A stretch of DNA of 64,000 nt from NCBI GenBank assembly GCA_019623805.1, contig CP053680.1, positions 4,070,001-4,134,000 on the forward strand, written 5' to 3'. This document shows, piece by piece, positions 45,073-53,220 of this stretch. The DNA comes from Gammaproteobacteria bacterium (ex Lamellibrachia satsuma) (lineage in GTDB: Bacteria > Pseudomonadota > Gammaproteobacteria > Chromatiales > Chromatiaceae). The translations under genes were made by a program, and so were the position numbers. A model generated the notes under the pieces. The model was not told the origin of the DNA, did not search any database, and saw nothing but the letters and a program-made list of their open reading frames with translations. The number at the start of each line of letters is the position of its first letter. Positions within the stretch are counted from its first letter, which is position 1.

Positions 45073-45746
45073 GACCTTCAATTGACAGCCTCTGCAGGTC
45101 GTTAGGCTACTCCTTCAGTGATATAACGCTTATTGAGCAGGCACTCACTCATCGAAGCGCCGGCGGTCTCAACAATGAAAGATTTGAGTTTCTGGGTGAT
45201 GCGATACTGGGTTTCGTTATCGCGGATGTGCTTTTCCAACATTTCGGGCATGCCAGTGAAGGCCAATTGAGTCGTTTACGTTCAAGTCTGGTAAAGCGGG
45301 ATACGCTGGCAAACATCGCCCGGCAACATCAGGTTGGCGACTATCTTCATCTCGGATCAGGCGAATTACGCAGTGGTGGCCAATCAAGAGATTCCATCCT
45401 GGCCGATGCCGTGGAAGCCATTATTGCCGCCGTCTATCTTGACGGTGGTTATGGTTCCAGTCGAAAAGTGATTTTGGACATCTTTGAGGAACGTCTTGAG
45501 AAGATAGATCTTACTGCACAGCAGAAAGATCCAAAGACCCGCCTGCAGGAATTTTTACAGGCCAGAAAACAGGGTCTTCCAAGCTATGAAGTCGTATCGA
45601 TCAGCGGTGATCCTCACGACCAGAATTTTAAGATTCGATGCCAGATTGCTGAGACCGGCCATGAAACCCTGGGTGAAGGTTCCAGTCGGCGTCGAGCAGA
45701 ACAGGATGCAGCACAGCAGATGTTGCAGGGACTGAAAGATGCCTGA
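45069..45746 (+). CDS. rnc: Ribonuclease III
   Basis: RNase III (225 aa) cuts double-stranded RNA, including rRNA precursors. The signature NERFEFLGDAILGFVIADVLF is at ~37-57 with catalytic Glu and Asp; the second acidic site is in DAVEAIIAAVYLDGG (~113-127). A dsRNA-binding domain occupies ~155-223 (DPKTRLQEFLQARKQGLPSYEV). The start is a TTG at 45069 overlapping the previous stop (TTGA); no ATG is available before the conserved region. It overlaps era by 8 nt, the conserved rnc-era pair. Confidence 0.96.
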   Translation: MRPSIDSLCRSLGYSFSDITLIEQALTHRSAGGLNNERFEFLGDAILGFVIADVLFQHFGHASEGQLSRLRSSLVKRDTLANIARQHQVGDYLHLGSGELRSGGQSRDSILADAVEAIIAAVYLDGGYGSSRKVILDIFEERLEKIDLTAQQKDPKTRLQEFLQARKQGLPSYEVVSISGDPHDQNFKIRCQIAETGHETLGEGSSRRRAEQDAAQQMLQGLKDA

Positions 45747-46635
45747 CAACAACAATCGTTGTGGTTATACCGCCATCGTGGGGCGTCCCAATGTGGGAAA
45801 ATCCACGCTGATGAACCGAATCATTGGCCTCAAGCTGGCTATTACCTCCCACAAAGCACAGACAACCCGGCATAGTATCCTGGGTATCAAGACCCTGGAT
45901 GGCGGGCAGGTCGTGTACGTGGATACGCCAGGCATTCATGAGCGGGCCGATCATGCGATGAATCGCTACCTCAATCGTACGGCAAAGACCGCACTGACGG
46001 ATGTGGATGTCATCATATTTGTTGTCGAAGCACTGCGCTGGACAAGCGAGGACAACAAGGTTATGAAGATGTTGCAAGAGTGCTCCATGCCAGTCATTCT
46101 TGCCATCAACAAGGTCGATACGATAAAGCAAAAAGAAGAACTTTTGCCCTATCTTGCTGAAATGGCAGAGCGTTATGCTTTTGCAGAAATTATTCCGATC
46201 TCAGCAAAAAACGGAAAAAATGTTGAGGCGCTTGAATCACGAGTCCTGAAAACTCTGCCGCCCGGAGATAATTTTTTCCCTGAATATCAAATAACCGACA
46301 GACCGGAAAAATTCTTTGCTGCTGAGATGGTGCGCGAGCAGATTACCCGACGCTATGCAAAAGAGCTTCCCTATGCTGTCTCCGTCGAGATTGAACGTTT
46401 CGAAGAGGAAAACGGACTCTACCGAATCAGCGCTGTGGTGTGGGTGGAAAAACCGGGACAGAAAGCAATAATAATTGGCAAAAACGGGGAAGCGCTAAAA
46501 AGTGCGGCTACTCAGGCCAGGAAGGCGATGGAAAGCTTTTTTGACTGCAAGGTCTATCTGGAGGTTTGGGTAAAAGTGAAGCGAAGTTGGTCCAGTGACG
46601 AATCGGCGCTGGTACGCCTTGGTTATGGAGATTAG
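45739..46635 (+). CDS. era: GTPase Era
   Basis: Era (298 aa) binds 16S rRNA and helps assemble the 30S subunit. GTPase motifs: GRPNVGKSTLMNRIIG (14-29), DTPGIHERADHAMN, NKVDTIKQKEELL and ISAKNGKNVE. The C-terminal KH domain has VWVEKPGQKAIIIGKNGEALK, the GXXG loop for RNA. The start overlaps rnc, so synthesis of the two rRNA factors is coupled. Confidence 0.97.
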   Translation: MPDNNNRCGYTAIVGRPNVGKSTLMNRIIGLKLAITSHKAQTTRHSILGIKTLDGGQVVYVDTPGIHERADHAMNRYLNRTAKTALTDVDVIIFVVEALRWTSEDNKVMKMLQECSMPVILAINKVDTIKQKEELLPYLAEMAERYAFAEIIPISAKNGKNVEALESRVLKTLPPGDNFFPEYQITDRPEKFFAAEMVREQITRRYAKELPYAVSVEIERFEEENGLYRISAVVWVEKPGQKAIIIGKNGEALKSAATQARKAMESFFDCKVYLEVWVKVKRSWSSDESALVRLGYGD

Positions 46636-46650
46636 GCTGGATTTTTCACC

Positions 46651-47364
46651 TTGTCTGCACTGGAACTTCAGCCCTGCTTTGTTATCCACCGGCGTAACTA
46701 TCGTAACAGCAGTCTTCTGTTGGAGTTGTTCACTCCTCAGAATGGACGCTTTGCCGCTATTGCCAAAGGAGTAAAATCCGGGCGTTCATCCAGGAGCGCA
46801 CTATTGCAACCTTTCAGGCCTCTGCTGGTCGGTGTCAGTGGACGGGGTGAGATAAAGACACTGCGACAGGCGGAGGCTGAGGGAAACGTCTACACACTTG
46901 CCCGTAAGGCACTCTATTGCGGTTTCTATCTGAATGAGCTGCTGATGCGCTTGCTGGAACGCAATGATCCTCATCCCACACTCTTTTTACACTACATAAA
47001 TGCTCTGCAAACACTGAGTGAAAGCCCCTCTCTGGAGGATACGCTACGCAGTTTCGAGGTTTCTCTGTTAAGGGAGACCGGTTATGAATTGCTGCTTGAC
47101 CACGAGGCAGAAAACGGCGAAGCGGTGCAACCGGATGGCCTCTACGATTATCATATCGAACAGGGTCCCATAAGGGCGGTTGTGAAAGCGGATGCCGAAA
47201 ATCATAATGTTATACATGGCAGTACGCTGATTAGTTTGCAACAAGGACTCCAGTTGACTTCGCAGGCCAGGAGAGAGGCACGCGGGCTGATGAGGCGTAT
47301 TCTGGCGTTTTACCTTGGAGACAAGCCTTTAAAAAGCCGTGAGCTATTTCGTGGACCGAACTAG
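46651..47364 (+). CDS. recO: DNA repair protein RecO
   Basis: RecO (237 aa) loads RecA onto SSB-coated DNA in the RecFOR pathway. It has an N-terminal OB fold (CFVIHRRNYRNSSLLLELFTPQNGRFAAIAKGVKSGRS) and a helical C-terminal part; GFYLNELLMRLLERNDPHPTLF is the most conserved stretch. The start is TTG 46651 with no good ribosome site; it sits 15 bp after era in the usual order era-recO-pdxJ. Confidence 0.94.
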   Translation: MSALELQPCFVIHRRNYRNSSLLLELFTPQNGRFAAIAKGVKSGRSSRSALLQPFRPLLVGVSGRGEIKTLRQAEAEGNVYTLARKALYCGFYLNELLMRLLERNDPHPTLFLHYINALQTLSESPSLEDTLRSFEVSLLRETGYELLLDHEAENGEAVQPDGLYDYHIEQGPIRAVVKADAENHNVIHGSTLISLQQGLQLTSQARREARGLMRRILAFYLGDKPLKSRELFRGPN

Positions 47365-47385
47365 TGGTCGTACAGAAACCGTAGC

Positions 47386-47403
47386 TCACCACGAAGAACA
47401 CGA
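47386..47403. repeat. Half copy of the TCACCACGAAGAACACGA repeat
   Basis: The same 18-mer forms the left arm of the inverted repeat at 53033. Here it stands alone in the recO-pdxJ gap. Confidence 0.6.
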
Positions 47404-47433
47404 TATATTTTGTTTAGAAAAACAGGAAAAGAG

Positions 47434-48165
47434 ATGAGCGACAGACAAGAGATTCTGCTGGGCGTCAATATCGATCATGTGGCCACGCTGCGCCAGGCAC
47501 GGGGAACCCGCTATCCGGAACCTGTCCAGGCTGCGCTGGTTGCAGAACAGGCGGGAGCGGATGTGATCACGCTGCACCTGCGGGAGGATCGGCGCCACAT
47601 CCAGGATCGTGATGTGGAGATGTTGGCGGATATTCTACAGACCCGTATGAATCTCGAAATGGCTGCAACTTCTGAAATGGCTGCCATCGCTTCCAGGTTT
47701 CGCCCCCATGATTGCTGTCTTGTGCCTGAAAAAAGAGAGGAGCTCACCACTGAAGGGGGTTTGGATGTGGCGGGAAACCTCGACTATATGCGGGATTACT
47801 GCGAGGAACTTCGGGATGCAGGTGTTCGGGTCTCCCTTTTCATCGATGCAGACCGGAAACAACTGGATGCCGCTGTGGAGGTTGGTGCTCCTGTGGTTGA
47901 GATCCATACCGGACACTACGCAGATGCTCCGTTGGGCCGGTCACGGGATGAAGCTCTCGAAAAGATCATTCATGCGGTGGAGTATGGGAACCAGCTCGGT
48001 CTGCTGGTCAATGCGGGCCACGGACTCGACTACCACAACGTCCAGTCAATTTTACAGATCGGTGGCATTCGTGAGCTGAATATTGGTCACTCGATCATCT
48101 GCCGTGCGGTTTTCACTGGCCTTGATGCTGCCGTGCGTGAGATGAAAAACCTCTTAAAGGAATAA
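47434..48165 (+). CDS. pdxJ: Pyridoxine 5'-phosphate synthase PdxJ
   Basis: PdxJ (243 aa) joins 3-amino-2-oxopropyl phosphate and deoxyxylulose phosphate to make pyridoxine phosphate. Family stretches: LLGVNIDHVATLRQARGTRYPEP (6-28), ADVITLHLREDRRHIQDRDV, CLVPEKREELTTEGGLDV, VEIHTGHYA and GHGLDYHNV. ATG 47434 begins the conserved part and has AGGAAAAGAG upstream. acpS, often next, is not present here; a lipoprotein gene follows. Confidence 0.96.
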   Translation: MSDRQEILLGVNIDHVATLRQARGTRYPEPVQAALVAEQAGADVITLHLREDRRHIQDRDVEMLADILQTRMNLEMAATSEMAAIASRFRPHDCCLVPEKREELTTEGGLDVAGNLDYMRDYCEELRDAGVRVSLFIDADRKQLDAAVEVGAPVVEIHTGHYADAPLGRSRDEALEKIIHAVEYGNQLGLLVNAGHGLDYHNVQSILQIGGIRELNIGHSIICRAVFTGLDAAVREMKNLLKE

Positions 48166-48245
48166 TCTTCCTATTTCTTCTTGATTCTGAGTATAATGCC
48201 GCGCCTTTATAAGGGAATTTACTTGCGATTGATTAGGAGAAAGGA

Positions 48246-49184
48246 ATGAAAGCAGTATTATTAGGGATGATTTTGAGTGCTTCACTGATCCTCGGGGCCT
48301 GTGGAGGCGGTGGGGGAGGTGTTGATGTGACAACCACAGCCTACACCGGAAGCCGCTCGCTCGCCGATGTGACTGTTGTTAACGGCGAAACACTTGCCAG
48401 CGGTGGGCTTGGGGCAAGCCAATCGGTTGGTAGTCTGGCCAATGCAACAGGGCGTCCCCAGGATGGGGAGAATGGTTCATTCATACTTGGTACCATTAAC
48501 GTTATTACCAACGTCGTAAACCATTCTTTGGGAAAGACCGCTTCGCGTGACTCTTCGCAGGAGCGCACTGTATCTGACACTTTTGCCTGCTCATCGGGGT
48601 ATGTCCAATTTTTCCTCGACATACCAGATGGTGGAAACAGTTTCTCCGGCTATATGGACTTCATTGGATGTAACGAAGCCGGTGTACTGATCGACGGCAG
48701 AGTGGATATCAGCGGCATTCTCACGATCGATGACATTGGCTCAATGACATTGACTATGAAAGATGCATCGCCATTGGTGGTCAGCAGCGGCGTTGATTCC
48801 GTGACCTTCATCGGCACCTTGGCAATGCATTTTAACGGTGCTACGACTACCACTGTTACCAATCTGCTGGTTATAAATGGTGACGGCAGCGTCGAGATGC
48901 TGGACAATTTCACCCTGGTATTTACCGATGGTTATGGTGGGGATAACTCTCTAGCTATTTCCGGCCGATACTATCATCCGGCGGAAGGTTACGTGGAGAT
49001 CACGACTCCGGTCACAATGCTGATGAGTCCGTTCGATTTCTGGCCCTTTTTTGGAACAATGCTTTTGACTGGTTCTGCGGGTTCAACCGCCAAGATAGAA
49101 ATCATCAACAGTGCCCAATACACCCTTTCTATCGACGAAGATGGGGACGGAAACTGGGAATCGTCAGAAGCCATTAATTTCTGA
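48246..49184 (+). CDS. Putative lipoprotein of unknown function
   Basis: A 312-residue protein with a lipoprotein signal (LSASLILGACGGGGGG; lipobox Cys at 19), a glycine tether and a beta-rich body. The body has many Thr/Ser/Val strands and a C-terminal DEDGDGNWE stretch resembling a calcium-binding loop. I recognise no domain. A consistent AGGAGAAAGG ribosome site precedes the ATG. It is isolated between pdxJ and a nested palindromic repeat, and is probably anchored to the outer membrane (residue +2 is Gly, not Asp). Confidence 0.8.
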   Translation: MKAVLLGMILSASLILGACGGGGGGVDVTTTAYTGSRSLADVTVVNGETLASGGLGASQSVGSLANATGRPQDGENGSFILGTINVITNVVNHSLGKTASRDSSQERTVSDTFACSSGYVQFFLDIPDGGNSFSGYMDFIGCNEAGVLIDGRVDISGILTIDDIGSMTLTMKDASPLVVSSGVDSVTFIGTLAMHFNGATTTTVTNLLVINGDGSVEMLDNFTLVFTDGYGGDNSLAISGRYYHPAEGYVEITTPVTMLMSPFDFWPFFGTMLLTGSAGSTAKIEIINSAQYTLSIDEDGDGNWESSEAINF

Positions 49185-49203
49185 CCTCCGGTAATCAGGA
49201 AGC

Positions 49204-49342
49204 AGGCCCGATCAAGCGCAGCGGATCGGGCATTTACAAGGGTCGGGGTCAAACCGCTCAATGCTGGATCAATTGCCAACAGCACCCCCCGGTTTGACCC
49301 CGACCCTTACGACGCTCGCTTCCGCTTCGCTTGAACCGACCT
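49204..49342. repeat. Palindromic repeat (AGGCC..TCAAGCGCAGCGGA) carrying a second palindrome
   Basis: Outer arms AGGCCCGATCAAGCGCAGCGGA (49204-49225) and its near-complement at 49321-49342 match the repeat at 55042-55126. In the middle lies a different palindrome at 49240-49306. The arrangement looks like one repeat inserted into another. Confidence 0.75.
49240..49306. repeat. Perfect 17-bp inverted repeat GGGTCGGGGTCAAACCG
   Basis: Arms at 49240-49256 and 49290-49306 are perfectly complementary around a 33-nt loop. A degenerate relative is at 40042. The GGGGTCA...TGACCCC style is often seen near REP-associated (TnpA-REP) elements; none is in the window. Confidence 0.8.
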
Positions 49343-49394
49343 ACCTTGAGATTCACCACTGATCTTGACAGAGAAATCGCGCTAAACTCCTGTC

Positions 49395-50288
49395 ATGAAC
49401 TATAAAACAATCGAAGACTATATCGGCAATACGCCACTGGTGCGCCTGCAGAGACTGCCCGGCAACACATCCAACACCTTATTGGTGAAACTTGAGGGAA
49501 ACAATCCGGCAGGCTCCGTTAAGGATCGCCCGGCCCTGAGCATGATCCAACATGCGGAGAAGCGTGGCACGATCAAGCCGGGTGATACCCTGATAGAGGC
49601 AACCAGCGGCAATACCGGCATTGCGCTGGCGATGGCTGCCGCCATCAAGGGATATCACATGATCCTGGTAATGCCCGAGCACATGAGTCTGGAGCGTCGG
49701 GCCGTTATGAAAGCCTATGGTGCCGAACTGATTCTGACGCCAAAGGCAGGCAGTATGGAAGCGGCAATCGATCGTGCGCGCAGTCTTGAGGCAGAAGGAA
49801 AAGGGATTGTTCTCGATCAGTTTTCCAATCAGGATAACCCGGTTTCTCATGTCGAAGGCACAGGACCTGAGATCTGGCGCGATACCGAAGGCAAGGTAAC
49901 CCACTTTGTCAGCGCCATGGGTACCACCGGCACAATCATGGGAACCTCCCGCTATCTCAAGGCACAGAATCCGGCTATTGAAATTGTCGGGGTCCAACCC
50001 ATGGAAGGTTCCAATATTCCGGGAATCCGCCGTTGGCCAGAGGAATACCTGCCTAAAATCTATGATCCGAAACGGGTCGACCGGATCATTGATGTCTCAC
50101 AGCAGGATGCAGAGGAGACCACCCGCGAACTGGCAGCAAAAGAGGGGGTTTTTGCCGGCATCTCGTCAGGTGGTGCGGTGGCGGCGGCATTGAAGCTCTC
50201 CCGGGAAGTGGAGAACGCGGTCATTGTTGCGATCATCTGCGACCGGGGCGACCGCTATCTCTCCACCGATGTCTTTCCTGCGAGCTAG
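49395..50288 (+). CDS. cysM: Cysteine synthase B (CysM)
   Basis: CysM (297 aa) makes cysteine (or S-sulfocysteine from thiosulfate) from O-acetylserine, with PLP bound to Lys43 in GSVKDRPA. It also has EATSGNTGIALAMAAA (~69-84) and GTTGTIMGTSRYLK. The C-terminal GGAVAAALKLSRE and CDRGDRYLST match CysM rather than CysK. Use of thiosulfate would suit a sulfur oxidiser but is inference. Its end overlaps the proposed ydbH start by 20 nt. Confidence 0.95.
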   Translation: MNYKTIEDYIGNTPLVRLQRLPGNTSNTLLVKLEGNNPAGSVKDRPALSMIQHAEKRGTIKPGDTLIEATSGNTGIALAMAAAIKGYHMILVMPEHMSLERRAVMKAYGAELILTPKAGSMEAAIDRARSLEAEGKGIVLDQFSNQDNPVSHVEGTGPEIWRDTEGKVTHFVSAMGTTGTIMGTSRYLKAQNPAIEIVGVQPMEGSNIPGIRRWPEEYLPKIYDPKRVDRIIDVSQQDAEETTRELAAKEGVFAGISSGGAVAAALKLSREVENAVIVAIICDRGDRYLSTDVFPAS

Positions 50289-52371
50289 ATACTTGTCGAT
50301 ACAGGCTGCCCTTTTGGGTGGTCTGTTTCTCCTCAGCGCTATCTTTTCCGCACTGGCGGTTGATCAGCTTACCCTCAGCGTCGATAAAATCGATGGTGCG
50401 ACCTGGCAGGCTGAACGTATCAATCTGCAGCTTGAATGGTTCCCGTCTTCAAAGAGTGCCTACCGGCTAAAGATCGGCAGGATTCAACTGCCGCAATTGG
50501 CTAAGCCTCTTGAAAACCTCACTCTGGATTGCCGCAGAGGCCAGGTCTCTGAACAGCTGATCCAGTGCGATAGCGGGAAACTGCATGTGACCGGATTGAA
50601 ACTGGATAGGCCGGAGATGCAGGTGCATTTCAGGCTCAATCTTGACACGCTAAACCTGCAGGCTTCGCTCAAACAGTTAGCGGTAGCGGGTGGCAAGCTC
50701 GACTTGGACCTCTCGGCCGGCAAGAATCGATGGGAAATCGATCTGCAGGGCAGCGGAATCGATCTCCTCGCGTTGACGAAATGGCTACCCTCAAAAGCCA
50801 GGCCCCAGGGTGGGTGGAGCTATTCAGGGCAGCTGAACCCTGGTATCCATTTAGTTGGAAACGCTGGACAGCTGAAACAGGTGAAGTGGCAGTTCGGGCT
50901 GACTGATTTTGCCTTCAGTGATCCTGATGCTGTCAACCTGGCAGAAAATTTAACCCTGAGATCCCAAGGTTCGGCCAAGCTCAAAGATGCTCGGTGGGGC
51001 GGAGAGATGGAATTCGGGCTGCTCAGAGGTGAGGTTTTAACACCATTTTTCTATTTGAACCCCTCATCAAACCCATTCCACGCTACAACGAATTTTTCCA
51101 GCAACGAAGGGTTTAGTCACCTGTCGCTGACAAAGTCACACTGGGGTATTAAGGAGGTATTGGATGTGAGCTCGGATCTTTTGTTGGATCTCCAGCAGGA
51201 ATCTCCCATCCGCTCCTTGCACCTCACGACAAAAGTCTTCGATGTAGGCAAGGTCTATCAGGAGTACCTGCAGCCCGTTGTTACAGGTACTCCCTGGGGA
51301 GACCTTGTGCTGGATGGCAGGCTTGACCTGTCACTGAAGCTCGATGAGAACAAACATTTGCTTTCAGCCACGTTGCACAATCTGCACTGGGATGATTCTG
51401 CAATCAGTGGTCAACCTCGGCGCATCGGTATTAAGGGCCTCGATGGCCAGCTCTATTGGAGCCATGGTTATATACCCAAAGACTCCTGGTTGAGCTGGCA
51501 GGGAGGGCATCTGCTGGAAAACATTACCTTGGGGGCATCGCGGGTCGACTTCCAATTGGACGACCGGCAATTTCGTTTGACCCGCCAGGCCAAGCTTTCT
51601 CTATTGGATGGGGCGCTCCTGATTGACCGGCTGGATGCCGATGATACAAACGGAGAGGGGCCACAGATAAAATTCGACGGCATGTTGACACCTGTCTCCA
51701 TGAAAGTACTTAGTCAGGCGCTGGATTGGCCGGAGTTATCGGGTACGCTCTCCGGCATGTTGCCGGGGCTGACCTTTCAGGATGGTGTGGTGAGTGTGAA
51801 TGGCGTACTGCTGGTCAGGATTTTTGATGGTGATATTCTCATCAAAGACCTTCGATTGGAGTCATTGTTCGGTGTCTACCCTCTGGTCCAGGCCAATGTG
51901 GAAATCAGCAAACTGGATCTTGAAACACTGACTCGAACCTTTTCATTCGGAAAGATCACAGGTCGGTTGGATGGATATATCCACGATCTGGAACTGGAAG
52001 ATTGGTTGCCAGTTGCATTTGATGCCCATTTCCACACACCGGAGGATGATGACTCCCGGCACCGTATCAGCCAACAGGCGGTGGATAATATCTCCAACCT
52101 GGGAGGATCCGGCATGTCAGGCGCACTCGCCAGAACCTTCCTCGGTTTTTTTGATGAGTTTGGTTACAGTCGCTTGGGGATTGGTTGCCGACTGGAAGCG
52201 GGCATGTGTGAAATGAGTGGGGCAGGCAGCGCCAAACAGGGCTACTATCTGGTGGAAGGTGCGGGTATTCCGCGCATCGATATAGTCGGCTTCAACAGAA
52301 AGGCTGATTGGTATCAGTTGGTGGAACAGTTAAGACAAATGAGTGTGGCTGGCGCACCGGAAGTGCGTTAA
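50269..52371 (+). CDS. ydbH: YdbH-like AsmA-type envelope protein
   Basis: A 700-residue protein with one N-terminal membrane anchor (SIQAALLGGLFLLSAIFSALA, ~9-29) and a long periplasmic beta-rich body with amphipathic strands, as in AsmA-like bridge proteins. The C-terminal section (ILIKDLRLESLFGVYPLVQANVEIS, then FGKITGRLDGYIHDLEL) fits the YdbH family. In E. coli YdbH works with TamB and YhdP in moving phospholipids to the outer membrane. The next gene encodes a YdbL-type lipoprotein, which supports the call. The start at ATG 50269 lacks a ribosome site and may instead be a TTG ~24 bp on. Confidence 0.85.
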   Translation: MSFLRARYLSIQAALLGGLFLLSAIFSALAVDQLTLSVDKIDGATWQAERINLQLEWFPSSKSAYRLKIGRIQLPQLAKPLENLTLDCRRGQVSEQLIQCDSGKLHVTGLKLDRPEMQVHFRLNLDTLNLQASLKQLAVAGGKLDLDLSAGKNRWEIDLQGSGIDLLALTKWLPSKARPQGGWSYSGQLNPGIHLVGNAGQLKQVKWQFGLTDFAFSDPDAVNLAENLTLRSQGSAKLKDARWGGEMEFGLLRGEVLTPFFYLNPSSNPFHATTNFSSNEGFSHLSLTKSHWGIKEVLDVSSDLLLDLQQESPIRSLHLTTKVFDVGKVYQEYLQPVVTGTPWGDLVLDGRLDLSLKLDENKHLLSATLHNLHWDDSAISGQPRRIGIKGLDGQLYWSHGYIPKDSWLSWQGGHLLENITLGASRVDFQLDDRQFRLTRQAKLSLLDGALLIDRLDADDTNGEGPQIKFDGMLTPVSMKVLSQALDWPELSGTLSGMLPGLTFQDGVVSVNGVLLVRIFDGDILIKDLRLESLFGVYPLVQANVEISKLDLETLTRTFSFGKITGRLDGYIHDLELEDWLPVAFDAHFHTPEDDDSRHRISQQAVDNISNLGGSGMSGALARTFLGFFDEFGYSRLGIGCRLEAGMCEMSGAGSAKQGYYLVEGAGIPRIDIVGFNRKADWYQLVEQLRQMSVAGAPEVR

Positions 52372-52404
52372 TAATACCTGAATGATATTGGTTGAGAAAT
52401 TGAA

Positions 52405-53010
52405 ATGAAAATAGCGAAATTGACATCCTCTTTCACCATGCTGTTGATGCTTACAGCCTGCGTGACCATCAACATCTATTTCCCCGCTGCAGAAGCTCGT
52501 GAGGCAGCGGAGAAGATTGTCGACGATATCCTTGGCGACGAGGTTCAGAAATCGATGCCGGGCAAAGATGATCAATCTTTGCAATGGAGTCCTTCAGCAC
52601 AGCAGGTCTCCTTCAGTCTGCTGGATCTTCTGATACCGGCCGCACATGCGGCTGCCAAACCCGATTTCTCCGTCAATACCCCCGAGGTACGCCGCCTGCA
52701 GGCCTCAATGAAACGTCGGAACAGTTCGCTCCATCCGTACTATCAAAAGGGAGTTATCGGATTTACTCATGATGCATTGGTGGGGATCCGCCAGCTTTCG
52801 GCGGTCTCTCTCAAGCAGCGGACTCAACTGAAAAATCTGGTGAAGGCGGAAAACAGTGATCGAAACCGACTCTACAAAGAGATCGCCCGTGCCAATGGCC
52901 ATCCGGAATGGGAGAAGGATGTGCGTTCGGTTTTTGGCCAAACCTGGATTAGAAAGGCCTCCAAAGGCTGGTGGTATCAGAACACGGGCGGCAGTTGGGT
53001 AGAAAAGTAG
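52405..53010 (+). CDS. YdbL/DUF1318-type lipoprotein
   Basis: A 201-residue protein with a lipoprotein signal (FTMLLMLTAC; Cys ~19) followed by VTINIYFPAAEAREAAEKIVDDILG, the DUF1318 N-terminus. The C-terminal part (IARANGHPEWEKDVRSVFGQTWIRKASKGWWYQNTGGSWVEK) corresponds to E. coli YdbL. In E. coli the lipoprotein YnbE and the soluble YdbL are separate partners of YdbH. Here one lipidated chain seems to cover both roles. It lies 33 bp after ydbH in the same operon. Confidence 0.85.
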   Translation: MKIAKLTSSFTMLLMLTACVTINIYFPAAEAREAAEKIVDDILGDEVQKSMPGKDDQSLQWSPSAQQVSFSLLDLLIPAAHAAAKPDFSVNTPEVRRLQASMKRRNSSLHPYYQKGVIGFTHDALVGIRQLSAVSLKQRTQLKNLVKAENSDRNRLYKEIARANGHPEWEKDVRSVFGQTWIRKASKGWWYQNTGGSWVEK

Positions 53011-53032
53011 TGTTCGTGTAGAGGCACATCTT

Positions 53033-53117
53033 TCACCACGAAGAACACGAAGGACACAAAGAAAACTCATTGTTAATAAATTTTTCACCTTCGTGCTCTT
53101 TGTGTTCTTCGTGGTGA
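53033..53117. repeat. Inverted repeat of the CACCACGAAGAACACGAAGG type
   Basis: TCACCACGAAGAACAC at 53033-53048 is perfectly complementary to 53102-53117, with partial complementarity (CGAAGG/CCTTCG) further in. It lies after the lipoprotein gene and may also end its transcript. A half copy is at 47386. Confidence 0.75.
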
Positions 53118-53220
53118 GTTTCATATTTCTAGACAAGTACCCTTTCTGCAACTCAGACAGGCGCTTCCCGGCCACAGAGGGTAGAATCCCTGCAAAATTT
53201 CAACTTGCAGGAAAATGAAC

